Source: Closterium sp. NIES-65 (taxonomy: Eukaryota > Streptophyta > Zygnematophyceae > Desmidiales > Closteriaceae). From it: DNA of 64,000 nucleotides. Shown piece after piece: positions 21,780-33,400 of this stretch. Position 1 is the stretch's first letter; every line of letters starts with the position of its first letter. The translations under genes and the position numbers were made by a program. The notes beneath the pieces were generated by a model. The model saw nothing but the letters and a program-made list of their open reading frames with translations, searched no databases and had not been told where the DNA came from. The DNA lies in assembly GCA_948144175.1 (NCBI GenBank), contig CANXME010002001.1, positions 3,038,501 to 3,102,500 on the forward strand, given 5' to 3'.

Positions 21780-22119
21780 CTTTACTTGTACTGTGACATA
21801 TATATACCTGCTCTTGCTTGTCTAGTTTTATATATATATGTCTGTACTCCTGCATGTGAACTGGCCTCTGGCCCTGCTCTTGTGCTCGGACTGTGTGGTG
21901 ACTTTGTGATCCACCCTGAGCTTGCTTTGTTTTACTTTGCTTGACTGGTCTTGTGACCCCTTGTTCTCCCCCACTTTGCCTATGGGGGTGTGTCAGATAT
22001 ATATGACATAGCTGTTGTAGGCTATAGTGGGGTAGCACATATGGGGTACAGCTCTCTAGGGTTTGTATTTGTACCAAACGTTCACTTAGTCATTTCATTC
22101 CTGTTCTACTATTCTCACA
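21780..22119 (+). repeat. Copia H 3' UTR and 3' LTR
   Basis: Short 3' UTR with TATATA tracts and the conserved purine tract TATGGGGGTG at 21981-21990, then the 129-bp LTR (21991-22119) from TGTCAG to TCTCACA. It has the common LTR core shared by all short copia LTRs here. No matching 5' LTR is found, so no TSD can be assigned. The LTR ends 223 bp before the start codon of gene X. Confidence 0.85.
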
Positions 22120-22342
22120 CGAACCGTGGTGGTCGGGGTGCTGTCACGCTGGGCACGATACGAGCGTAGCGCACGAATCTTGTTCGACGGCTACTCCGAT
22201 ACCTGGCTACCAAGCGTCGAGGTGCGAAGAGCGGTGCACCATGATCTGTTTATAGGCGATGTTTTGGTTCGAGCTTGTAGTACTTGCTCAAAACTTTGAC
22301 TACTAACAAACGCCTTCACTTACAGCCCTTTGCATCTCAGCA
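22120..22342 (+). promoter_or_regulatory. Upstream region of gene X
   Basis: Non-coding 223 bp between the copia H LTR and the first ATG of gene X. A CTTACAG acceptor-like site lies at about 22319-22325, 17 bp before the ATG, so a spliced 5' UTR is possible. No clear TATA box is seen within it, so the LTR may contribute promoter activity (inference). Confidence 0.3.
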
Positions 22343-25300
22343 ATGTCGCAGCCAACCATCTCCCAAGGCCGTAAGGGTGAGCAGGCGGGAGAGCAGGCGA
22401 ACGCAAAAAAAGGCCGTGGGCGTCGAAAGAGAGGTGGTAAGAAAGCACAATGCGCCACCGAGGAACGGCGCAAGCTCCCAGATGGCTTCAGCGCGGACAT
22501 TCTAGGTGAGAATGACGACGGTACGGAAACGTCCGCCGATCCGAACGGCTATGCGGTCGATAATGTGGCGCACGGTGAACAGGCGGTGTTTGGTGTGGCG
22601 AATGATGACGGTTCATATCGCGACGAGACGTAGGGCGAGAAGGTGGTTGGTGAAGCGGACAAAGGCGAAGCGGACGGAGGCGAAGCGGACGAAGGGGAAG
22701 CGGACGAAGGGGAAGCGGACGAAAGGGAAGCGGACGACGGCGAAGCGGACGAAGGCGAATCGGACGAAGACGAAGCGGACGAAGGCGAATCGGACGAAGG
22801 CGAAGCGGACGAAAGCGAATCGGACGAAGGCGACGCGGACGAAGGCGAAGCGGACGAAGGGGAAGCGGACGAAGGCGAAGCGGACGAAGGCGAAGCGGAC
22901 GAAGGCGAAGCGGACGAAGGCGGGGAGGGGGATGTCAGAATCCCAACCACTAGACCATTGGGATAAAAGAGCTTGTTTCAGTAGCGGGTCAGTGCGCCCA
23001 TAACCCCCCAGGCGAATGCGCCTGTAACCCTCTCCAGGATCAATCGGGCATCCACAGTGCAGATCTACTGACACCCCCCCACACTGGGAGGCCTTGGACT
23101 AAGCACAGCGGCAACGGCCTACATGTGCATACACCGGGAATCGAACCCGAGACCGCTCTAATACCATGTCAGAATCCCAACCACTAGACCATTGGGATAA
23201 AAGGGCTTGTTAAGTAGCGGGTCAGAGTGCGCCCATAACCCCCCAGGAAAACGCGCCTATAACCCCCCGTAGGATCAATCGGGCATCCACAGTGCAGATC
23301 TACTGACACCCCCCCACACTGGGAGGCCCAGGACTGAGCACAGCGGCAACGGCCTACATGTGCATACACCGGGATTCGAACCCGAGACCACTCTGACACC
23401 ATGTAAGAATCCCAGTCACTAGCTCATTGGGATAGAAGGGCTTATTTCAGTAGCGGGTCAGTGCGCCCATAACCCCCCAGACGAACGCGCCTGTAACCCT
23501 CTCCAGGATCAATCGGGCATCCACAGTGCAGATCTACTGACAGCCCCCCACACTGGGAGGCCCAGGACTAAGCGCAGCGGCAACGGCCTACATGTGCATA
23601 CACCGGGAATCGAACCCGAGACCGCTCTGATACCATGTCAGAATCCCAACCACTAGACCATTGGGATAAAAGAGCTTGTTTCAGTAGCGGGTCAGTGCGC
23701 CCATGGCCCCCCAGGCGAATGCGCCTGTAACCCTCTCCAGGATCAATCGGGCATCCACAGTGCAGATCTACTGACAGGGGAAGGCGAGGAGGGGGAAGGT
23801 GAAGGGGCGGAAGGCGGAGAGGCGGAAGGCGTAGGAGCTGTTGGCGAGGAGGCGGAAGGCGAAGGGGCGGAAGGTGGGGAGTGGGATGGCGAAGAGGGGG
23901 AAGGCGAAGAGGGGGAAGGCGAAGAGGGGGAAGGCGAGGAGGGGGAAGGCGAAGAGGGGGAAGGCGAGGAGGGGGAAGGCGAAGAGGGGGAAGGCGAGGA
24001 GGGGGAAGGCGAAGAGGGGGAAGGCGAGGAGGGGGAAGGCGAAGAGGGGGAAGGCGAGGAGGGGGGAGGCGAAGAGGGGGAAGGCGAAGAGGGGGAAGGC
24101 GAAGAGGGGGAAGGCGAAGAGGGGGAAGGCGAAGAGGGGGAAAGCGTAGGGGCTGTAGATGGGGCTGGAGAGGAGGTGGAAGGCGAGCAGGCAGAAGGAG
24201 AGGAGGCGGATGGGGTCCAGGCAGATGGCAACAATGTGGGCGAAGGCTTGTCCGATTACTCCAATTTTAGTGCAGAGGAGAGAACTAATGGGCGGCGGAC
24301 ACGCGTACAAGCACTTAGCCGCAGGTCGACGCTGGATGAGGATGAAGAAGCTGCACGAGTGGTGAAGAAAGGGCGGTTTATGATTCTGGGGGCCGCACCG
24401 GATGATACGCAACAGTGCGGTAACGGGCGTGGCGGAGAAGCAAAGGATAAACAAGGAGGGCAGACCGTGAAAGGGGCATTGGCGGCGGCGAAGCCACCCA
24501 CGAAGCACAGGAGTAAGAAGGCCAGCACTAAACCCCTTCCAAAGGGTAAAGGTGAAGCAACGGAGGGGAAGACAAAGACAAAACCTAAGCCCAAAAAGCG
24601 TAAGTCATCCATTTTTTGCCCTCCAGCCCTGTAACCCTTCGTTCTGACCCGCCTTGCTTTTTCCCATCCGTCTCTGTCAATACTCCCGTTGTCCCATGAA
24701 TATTCCCAACTAGCTTCCCTGAACCGTCCTGACCTGTCCCCTCATGCGCTATCCCATCCTAACCCGTCCCATCTTGCTCTCACCCTACACCAATCAGCGG
24801 TGAAGAATTCTGGTGTGGGTCCGCCAACCACCATCGAGCGATTCAACCTTGGGGGGGGAGGGGGGAAGCTGCCCCAGCTACAGGTCACCCAGCGGGCAAC
24901 TACTAGTGCGATGCAAGTGGGAGCAGCAGCAGCTCCTGCGGGTATGACTGTTGCGAGGGTGGGAGGAGCAGCGTCAACGGGAGGGAGGGTGGGAGCAGCA
25001 GCAGCATCAACTGGGGTGAAGGTGGGAGCAGCAGCAGCGTCAACGGGAGGGAGGGTGGGAGCAGTAGCAGCATCAACTGGGGTGAGGGTGGGAGGAGCAG
25101 CAGCGGCATCGACTGGAGGGAGGGTGGGAGCAGCAGCGGCATCGACTGGAGGGAGGGTGGGAGGAGCAGCGGCATCGACTGGAGGGAGGGTGGGAGCAGC
25201 AGCGGCATCGACTGGAGGGAGGGTGGGAGCAGCAGCGGCATCGACTGGAGGGAGGGTGGGAGGAGCAGCGGCATCGACTGGAGGGAGGGTGGGAGGAGCA

Positions 25301-27510
25301 GCAGCATCGACTGGAGGGAGGGTGGGAGGAGCAGCGGCATCGACTGGAGGGAGGGTGGGAGGAGTAGCGGCATCGACTGGAGGGAGGGTGGGAGGAGCAG
25401 CGGCATCGACTGGAGGGAGGGTGGGAGGAGCAGCGGCATCGACTGGAGGGAGGGTGGGAGGAGCAGCAGCATCGACCGGAGGGAGGGTGGGAGGAGCAGC
25501 GGCATCGACTGGAGGGAGGGTGGGAGGAGCAGCGGCATCGACTGGAGGGAGGGTGGGAGCAGCAGCAGCATCTACTGGAGTTTTCAGGCCCAGGGGTACC
25601 ACTACTGTAAGGACGCCGCCTCCAGGGCCCACGGCTTTGGCTGCCGTATCAACCAGGGTGGCGCACACGCAGTGGGTATCACGAGCGGAGTTTGCGGCGC
25701 TTAGGAAGGAGATGCTCCAACAGTTTGAGAGCCTCAGGGCTCAAGGAGTCGCGGTTCCTGCTCAAGGACTTGCGTCGCAGGGCAACGACGCAACAACAGG
25801 CGTTCCTCGCCCTCCAAGTCAGAGTGCCGGACAAATCGCTCTGGAAATGGTGATCGTCGATGCTGGAGACTGGAAGGTGAGTGTAAACCCTTGCTGCCCT
25901 TTCCTCCCATGCTCTATTCCCTCATGCAGTCTTCCCACCAGCTCTGTTCCCCGTTGATTTGCCACTCCTGCTCTGTCCCTTCCTGTGCGCTCCTCTCCTG
26001 CTCTGTCCCCTCCAGTGCTCTCCCTTCCTGCCTTGTCTCGCTGCTCCTCTGCACTCACCATGCCATGCCCCGTAGTGGTCTCCACCACGTACATTTTGTG
26101 TTGCCCCACCCTTCCATCTACTCATACATTTTTTTCCTGGCAGGTGAAGTGCCGGAGTGTCATCACCGAGTTCTTCTGGCTGAACGACGCTCTTCACATC
26201 CAGATGTATCCTTCGAGTGAAGAGGCGATGGCTGGGTTATCTACTTATCTGTCCCCTGATACCATGCCCCACTTGCAACTGCTGTGGAAACAACAATGCC
26301 CAACAACAAAGGGGGCATTCTATACAGCATGCAGCAATACCCGGTGTGCAATTGGCAAAATACTCCGTCGATTGGTTCTAACTGCATTGGGGCGGGAGAA
26401 AAACAAGGGGAAGGTGATGTCCCTCCCGGCGGAGTTGGATCGTCTGGCGGTGTATCAGAACGATGCCGAACTGGTCCGGGACAACATGACTGGTGAGCTC
26501 CTAACCCTTGCTCTCTCCCCCCCTCCTCTGTCACATGCTCTCTCCCCCCCTCCTCTGTCACATGCTCTCTCCCCCCCTCCTCTGTCACATGCTCTCTCCC
26601 CCCCTCCTCTGTCACATGCTCTCTCCCCTCCTCTGTGACATGCTCTCTTCCTTCCTTCTGTCACATGCTCTGTCCCCTCCTCTGTCACATGCTCTGTCCC
26701 CTCCTCTGTCACATGCTCTGTCCCCTCCTCTGTCACATTTTGTCCCCTCCTCTGTCACATTCTGTCCCCTCCTCTGTCACATGCTCTGTCCCCTCCTCTG
26801 TCACATGCTCTGTCCCCTCCTGCTCTGACCACTCCCGTGCTCTCCCCTCCTGCTCTGTCCCATCCCGTGCTTTTACCTCCTGATCTGTCCTTCCCTTGCT
26901 CTCCCCTCCTGCTCTGTCCCCTCCCTTGCTCTCCCCTCCTGCTCTGTCTCCTCCCATGCTCTCCCCTCCTGCGCTGTCCCTTCCCGTGCTCTCACCTCCT
27001 CTATCACATGCTCTGTCCCCTTCTCTGTCCCCTCGTCTGTCACATGCTCTGGCAGATGAGTGGGGGCTGAAATGGCATGTTGACCAGATCACGCAGCACC
27101 CATTCTCCACGAAATTGTTTGCGATCGCCATGAGCAAGGCTTTTCGAAGGCGCCGCGTCGATGTCACAGCGTGGAAGACACGCATGGTGGCTTTCGCCTT
27201 GTTTTCAGTAAGTGTTTTTTCATTATATCCAACGGTTAGGTTTCAATATCAACATGTTAATGATGTTTCGCCTTGTTCCTGTGTTCAGCTCGAGAACCCA
27301 CTGTTGGAGGCAGCAGGGGATGGCAAGCTGGGCACGGACCAGCGTGAAAACCGCAGGTTGTTCGAGCTAATGTGCATCAGGGTTCGACGTTGGGTGGAGC
27401 ACTCTGTAAATGTGCTGGGCGTCACGCATGATGCGACAACAAACGCGTGGGTGTTCGAAAACGGGGTCCGTATTGATGCGTCGGATTACCCTGCACTATT
27501 GCCTGTTTGA
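22343..27510 (+). CDS. Gene X: unrecognised five-exon protein with acidic and GGRVGAAAST repeats
   Basis: Exons with GT/AG borders and matching phases: 22343-24599, 24798-25876, 26144-26492, 27056-27207 and 27289-27510 (stop). The product starts with a Lys/Arg-rich segment ('KKGRGRRKRGGKK', possible nuclear signal). It continues with acidic GEADE and GEEGE repeats, a Lys/Pro-rich stretch, and about 17 copies of an 11-residue Gly/Ala/Ser/Thr repeat. It ends in ~230 residues of normal complexity ('WLNDALHIQMYP', 'WGLKWHVDQITQHPFSTKLF', 'RRWVEHSVNVLGVTHDATT'). Exon 1 has one in-frame TAG at 22631-22633 and a TRIM array at 22933-23776, so this allele may be damaged, or the start may lie downstream. 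I do not recognise the C-terminal domain. A nuclear or chromatin role is only a guess. Confidence 0.6.
22643..22932 (+). repeat. Coding minisatellite, GEADE repeats
   Basis: Tandem 15-bp units near GGCGAAGCGGACGAA, about 18 copies, encoding Gly-Glu-Ala-Asp-Glu in gene X exon 1. The opposite strand is also open, an artefact of the repeat. The tract ends at the TSD of the TRIM array. Confidence 0.8.
22933..23776 (-). mobile_element. Tandem TRIM array, four LTRs and three interiors
   Basis: Minus-strand LTRs at 22933-23073, 23167-23308, 23402-23542 and 23636-23776 (141-142 bp) are separated by ~93-bp interiors. One TSD, GGGGA, flanks the whole block (22928-22932 and 23777-23781). On the minus strand each LTR runs TGTCAG to CTGACA, then a site starting TGGTATCAGAGC (initiator-Met PBS), then the B-box-like GGTTCGATTCC, then a G-rich tract before the next LTR. 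It is non-coding. It sits inside exon 1 of gene X. Array plus one TSD is 849 bp, a multiple of three. Confidence 0.9.
23777..24150 (+). repeat. Coding minisatellite, GEEGE repeats
   Basis: After the TRIM array the frame of gene X resumes with an imperfect Glu/Gly/Ala tract. About 18 units of 15 bp near GGCGAAGAGGGGGAA follow (about 23885-24145), encoding Gly-Glu-Glu-Gly-Glu. They differ from the GEADE units before the insertion. Confidence 0.8.
24985..25590 (+). repeat. Coding minisatellite, 33-bp units
   Basis: About 17 tandem units of 33 bp (a few 36 bp) around 'GGAGGGAGGGTGGGAGGAGC' encode GGRVGGAAAST in exon 2 of gene X. Length differences between units are multiples of three, so the frame is kept. 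That supports coding use. Confidence 0.8.
26505..27050 (+). repeat. Intronic minisatellite of gene X
   Basis: Intron 3 (26493-27055) is filled with 24-26 bp units containing TCTGTCACATGCTCTGTCCC, then pyrimidine-rich 'CTCCCCTCCTGCTCTGTC' units. It is polypyrimidine throughout and ends in CTCTGGCAG at the acceptor. Confidence 0.75.
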
Positions 27511-29854
27511 ATTTCTGGTTAATAAGAATGGTAATAAATGCACCGATCCTTAAAGCAGTAATATGGGCAATACTAGTTTCTGTGTTCTGATATTAAAAAT
27601 TATATGGGCAGAACAATTATAACAGCAACAGCAACAGTAATAACAGCTGAACTATTATATGAAAAACAATTAAAAAACAATTGTAAAACGAATTGAGAAA
27701 TCAGCACAACACAAATATTTATATCGAACATAGATTTAATAAAAACTACTATACAAAAAACGAATTGTGTACATTATTACATTTATTAGCCCCGAGGCGC
27801 GATTCCGACGCGGAATGTGGCGTTACCACCACACCCATTTCGGTCAGTTACCAGCTGGAGCGCAGGCTGAACCGAACCCCTGAACCCATCCTATGATATG
27901 GCCTGCAATCCACGAGAAAACCAGTCACGTTAGTGCCATGTGTTCAGGTGGAAATCGACCCTGGTTTTCAGTCAGATTTCCGCCGCGAGTCTTGAACTCT
28001 GGCTGGAAACCAGCTGAAATCCAGACCGGAAGATTGTGATGGCCGTAGAAGCTACAATTTTCCGGGCGCTGGGCCGAAAATCGTTCCGCTGGGCCGAGTC
28101 GTCGCAGCGTGAGAGTCGCTCCGGGTCGAGTGTACGACGCCGCATATGTGCACCCGTCGCGCGCCTCGTTTGACGAACGCCACTGGGATTCACGCAGCAA
28201 CACCGCGCGCCACCGTTGCGCGCTTCGTGCAAAGTCCATTGAAAGGCGCGCCGAGCCGTGTGAGCGAGTCCCCCGATGGGCGCAGGAGCGCGTCGAGTCG
28301 CTACCAGGCCCAGGAAGCGCCGCTGCGCTCAGCACAGCTCAGATCGGCGCGGGGAATAGAACGGGGTTGCGATCCTGCTTATAACGCTCGCTACCACCAG
28401 TTCAAAATGGACGTTTTTCGAAGGCGCAGACGATCCCCACGGGCGGCGGGCGTTGACAGTTCCCCCCATGGTGCCACCGTCCTCGTGGTTTCAGAAAGTC
28501 GGACCCGCAAGGACGTCGACTTTGCTGGTGGGCAGGCCAGCGGCGGATGATTCGAAACTGGATTATTGCATTCGAGTTCTCGCTACGACCACTACTTGGT
28601 CGGGCGGAAAATGTGACCAGTCTGGAATCCGAACTTAGGGGACCCGCCTTACCACGGGCCAAAACGGGGGTTTCATCAGTCTTCCAAGGAAGACGCACAT
28701 TGTAAGTTAATATTGCGTCCAGGGGAAGCGTACGGAGTACGGACAGCTTCTAAGGTTTCTGTGGCTGAACTAGCTGCCTGAGGAGATTGAGAATGGGAGA
28801 TCCACGACTGCAATCTGGTTGTCACTTCAAATTGGGTTCGTTAAAGTTGGGTTGACTAGATGGTTAAAGTGACGGAGGAAATAAAAAACACACCTATACG
28901 CATGGGATTTTTACGGGATGTAATTTGGCGCTGAAATCGCGCGCCGTTTTTACATGATTGTTTTTTAAGTTGCCTAAATTATTTGCCAAGGGGTCTAACC
29001 CAACATAGCTTTGGAGGCGCAGAAGATGCCTTTCACCGTGTGAGCCAGGAGTCGGTACACTGCCATTTGCGTCACAAGCTTGAACCCCAAAGTCGACGCG
29101 CCTAAAACAGTAGTACTGTAATGACTTTTTTTGTGAGCGTTTCTCTTCTACCCCCCCCCCCCCCCCCCCCCTCATCCCCCTTCCTCCCGCCTTCCCCTTG
29201 TATCGAGCGTCGAGCGTCAAGGCGCTTGTTGTTTGGCGTATTGAGCGTTAGTCAGTTCCAGCTCCCACCCCTGCCTGCCTCCTCACCCATCCATCTTCAC
29301 TCATCCAACCTCACCCATTCATCCTCACCCATCCATCCTCACCCATCCCTCCACACCCATCCCTCCTCACCCATCCGTCCCCACCCATCCCTCCTCACCC
29401 ATCCGTCCCCACCCATCCGTCCCCACCCATACGTCCCCACCCATCCGTCCCCACCCATCCGTCCCCACCCATCCGTCCCCACCCATCCGTCCCCACCCAT
29501 CCGTCCCCACCCATTCCGCCGCCAGTTCCGCGCGATTCTAGTATTCCGCCAGCAGTTCAGTGCAGATCTGCATGAAACATTGAATATAGGGACCAACACT
29601 CACTCCCTGACACTTTTTCCGCTGCCCGGAACTTTTTTTCCCCTGCCTGGGACACCGTATTTTGAGCGTATCGTGGGGGCGGAAATCCATCGTACGACGT
29701 TCGTACGTTGGCGTATAGTATGAACGCGACTGGCTACCAGTTGCGTATATTGCAACACAGGTCACAAATTCAACCCCACCCACCCATCTCAACTCCTGTT
29801 ATCTAGCCTGGCTACCCCATCCCCGCCCACCATTCCCTCCACGCCTGCACGCAT
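27511..29854. other. Intergenic region between gene X and the histidine kinase
   Basis: 27511-27790 is AT-rich with AATAAA-like words, probably the 3' region of gene X. 27791-28640 is mixed-composition DNA; a 136-codon minus-strand frame (27925-28335) has no recognisable features and is probably chance. 28640-29120 shows nothing clear. A 21-bp C run lies at 29151-29171. 29690-29705 is a small palindrome around CGTACGACGTTCGTACG. The first exon of the kinase (signal/transmembrane part) should lie here or farther left, but I could not identify it. Confidence 0.5.
29280..29520 (+). repeat. 15-bp minisatellite upstream of the kinase gene
   Basis: About 15 tandem units near CCATCCGTCCCCACC. The first units are CATCCTCACC variants. 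Both strands are open because of the repeat. No coding use is apparent. Confidence 0.8.
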
Positions 29855-30445
29855 CAGGTAATATCAGTTCTGGCGGCATTGGGGAAACTGCAGGAGAACC
29901 TGCGCATCTGTCTCCACGCACCCCATGTGCATCAGACAGTGGAGGAGGTAGCGATGGTGTTTGGGAGGATACAGGGGGACGCATGGGCGGTGAACAGCAA
30001 CCTCACTCAGAGGCGCACTCAACCACACTCCACATAGTCCATCTCACCCGTCCATCCCACTCCACCCATCCCAACCCACTCCACCCATCCTAACCCACCC
30101 ACCCGTGCATGCATGCACAAGACAGTGGAGGGGCTGGCGTTGGTGTTTGGGAGGATACAGGAGGACCCATGGGCGGTGCACAGCAACCTCACTCACAGGC
30201 GCACCCAACCACTTCGCATAGTCCAACCCACCCGTCCATCCCACTCCACCCATCCCAACCCACCCGTGCATGCACCAGACAGTGGAAGGGTTAGCGACAG
30301 TGTTTGGGAGGGTGCAGGAGGACCCATGGGCGGTGCACAGCAACCTCACTCAGCGGTGCTTCGCCAACTACATCGTGCGCACCCAGTTTGCCCGCCCCTG
30401 GGTGCACGCCATTGCCTACATGGCCTTTGTCAACGGCTCCGACAG
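29855..30445 (+). CDS. Kinase exons: CHASE N-terminal part, with triplicated exon edges
   Basis: 29855 follows an acceptor (CATCAG) and reads 'VISVLAALGKLQENLRICLH', an amphipathic CHASE start. The block 'HQTVEGLATVFGRVQ...AVHSNLTQR' occurs three times (about 29935-30010, 30113-30205, 30270-30350). Only the third continues into 'FANYIVRTQFARPWVHAIAY' and a donor at 30446. The third copy is in a different frame from the first two, so at least one is spliced out or alternative. The 3' edge (PWVHAIAYMAFVNGSD plus donor) recurs at 30498-30558 and 30617-30681. Confidence 0.65.
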
Positions 30446-33400
30446 GTACGACAACTTCTGAGGCGCCTCAAAAGGTACGTCTTTTGCACACGTCCGGTCC
30501 GCCCCTGGGTGCACGCACGCCATTGCCTACACGGCCTTCGTCAACGGCTCCGACAGGTGCGTCTTTCTCTCGGGTAGAGAGGCCACTTCTGAGGCGCCTC
30601 AGAAGGCGCACATGTCCCGTCCGCCCCTGGCCTGGGTGCATGCAATCGCCTGCATCGCCTTCGTCAATGGCTCCGACAGGTGCGTCCTCTTCTTAAGGTG
30701 ACTCAATTTCATGCTACTTAGGCTTTTAGAAAAAACCTTCAGAAGAATTACAAGTGCGCCCATTCCTGGACTGCCCTTGTCACCACTGGCGCCTTGGCGT
30801 GACCTGTTGATGATCCGATTTAGGAGGAGAGCTTGGGTCCATGCTCATGCACGCTTAAGTAGCAGCTCCCCACCTGGTTGGCGAGCTGGGCTGGGCAGCT
30901 CCCCACCTGGTTGGCGAGCTGGGCTGGGCAGAGCATTGTGCTTTTGTGCTTCTGACCCCGCCATCGTTTCACTCGGGTGAGTAGGCGAGAGTGCATGCGT
31001 GCATCCAATTACAGGAACCATGTTCAACGTACCTTGGTGTCAGCTACTGCAACCATGCTGATCATACCTTGGTGAGAAGGCGAGAGCGCGTTCTGGCTAG
31101 CGGGATCAACATGGCAGCAGTTAAGGTAGACGCACGGAACAAGGAAGATACAACACACTCAGCTTGTTGACATCCCATTGGTGAGTTATAATCCTAATCG
31201 TGTAGAGGAATGGCCAAGGGTGTAGCTCAGCCTATTAAGGTTAACCTTAGTTGGCCAAGTGTGAGTGCGTAACATGACCCATACTACATCCATAATACGA
31301 GTGATAAGCCCTCGTTGCTTCTATGGTTTCCCTCCCTCTGTCGCTTCCCCCACAGCCTGCAGGGCAACCTTTCAGCACCGCATGGTTATGATGAGCGCCT
31401 ATGAACTGTTTGTGCATTGCGTTGCCCATCTCAAAGCCACCCCATCCCATGTGCTCCCCCTCTCCTTGTCGCATGCTCTCGTCTCCCGCCATCTCCCCCC
31501 ATCTCCCGCCATCTCCCCCCATCTCCCTCCATCTCCCCGCCAGGGCAACCTTTGAGCGGCGCATGGGGTGCGAGCTGGTGGACCTTCTATGGCGCCGCAG
31601 CCCGCCCGCGAACTGGTACATGGACGTGCGCGTGTGGTTCGACAGCCAGTTCCCCTTGGCCCTCACTGTTGGCTACTCGCAGTGCCTGGACGGCCGCCTG
31701 AACCCCTCGTATGGCCCGCAGCTGACCCGCGTGAAGGAGACTGCTGAGAAGATGCTCACCACGCCCTATGTGCTCTCCAATGGCCATCCAGGCATGGGTG
31801 AGCGGGCAGGGGCGTGAACTGGGCTCATCTCAAGCATGCTGCCGCTTGTCTCCCCCTCGTGCTCCTCCCTCTCTCCCTTTTCTTTGTCATTTTCTCTGTT
31901 TCTACCCCCCCCCCCCCCCCCCCCCTTCATTTTGCTTTGCACTCGGTCGTCCATTTCACCTAATGTTGATCCAAATTCTCTTCGAATCATCCAGGCATGG
32001 TGTTCCCGATCTTCAAGGGTAGCGTGACGGCAGCATCGCCCTTGCAAGACAGGCAGGCTGCACTCATAGGTGTCGTGGCGGCATCCGTGGACTTTAGCCG
32101 CCTCGCCGACTTCATCATTCTGGAAGTGCTCCGCCAAGGTACGCTCGCCCGCCTACCTGCTCAACACAACAGCTATCCCGACTGACTGGCGATGCCAAAG
32201 CTTTGAGATGCCTCGAAACTCGACTTCAACTGCCTCGAAACTCGACTTCAACCGCCTCGAAACTCGACTTCAACCGCCTCGAAACTCGACTTCAACCGCC
32301 TCGAAACTCGACTTCAACCACCTCGAAACTCGACTTCAACCGCCTCGAAACTCGATTTCAACCGCCTCGAAACTCGACTTCAACCGCCTCGAAACTCGAC
32401 TTCAACCGCCTCGAAACTCGACTTCAACCGCCTCGAAACTCGACTTCAACCGCCTCGAAACTCGACTTCAACCGCCTCGAAACTCGACTTCAACCGCCTC
32501 GAAACTCGACTTCAACCGCCTCGAAACTCGACTTCAACCGCCTCGAAACTCGACTTCAACCGCCTCGAAACTCGACTTCAACCGCCTCGAAACTCGACTT
32601 CAACCGCCTCGAAACTCGACTTCAACCGCCTCGAAACTCGACTTCAACCGCCTCGAAACTCGACTTCAACCGCCTCGAAACTCGACTTCAACCGCCTCGA
32701 AACTCGACTTCAACCGCCTCGAAACTCACTTCAACCGCCTCGAAACTCGACTTCAACCGCCTCGAAACTCGACTTCAACCGCCTCGAAACTCGACTTCAA
32801 CCGCCTCGAAACTCGACTTCAACCGCCTCGAAACTCGACTTCAACCGCCTCGAAACTCGACTTCAACCGCCTCGAAACTCGACTTCAACCGCCTCGAAAC
32901 TCGACTTCAACCGCCTCGAAACTCGACTTCAACCGCCTCGAAACTCGACTTCAACCGCCTCGAAACTCGACTTCAACCGCCTCGAAACTCGACTTCAACC
33001 GCCTCGAAACTCAACTTCAACCGCCTCGAAACTCGACTTCAACCGCCTCGCAACTCGACTTCAACCGCCTCGCAACTCGACTTCAACCGCCTCGCAACTC
33101 GACTTCAACCGCCTCGCAACTCGACTTCAACCGCCTCGAAACTCGACTTCAACCGCCTCGAAACTCGACTTCAACCGCCTCGAAACTCGACTTCAACCGC
33201 CTCGAAACTCGACTTCAACCGCCTCGAAACTCGACTTCAACCGCCTCGCCAACTTAATCTTTCTTCAAGTGCTCCGCCTAGGTACGCCGGCTGATCAACC
33301 GAGTGACTTCTGAGTCGACCCAACAGTCACCTCGGGACCACAATGGCACACGGCACACAGCCTTGCCGTCTTCATCGTTGTTGCAGCCTTTTGTTGCCCC

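Noticed and set aside
24742-25668. 308-codon antisense frame over gene X exon 2
   Set aside because: Shadow of the 33-bp coding repeat; the plus strand has consistent splice phases.
27925-28335. 136-codon minus-strand frame
   Set aside because: No recognisable domain, no splice context, and overlapping frames of similar length on the other strand.
32205-33294. Two overlapping ~370-codon frames over the 22-bp array
   Set aside because: A 22-bp unit without stops opens all frames; the surrounding exon has its donor at 32139, so I read it as intronic.
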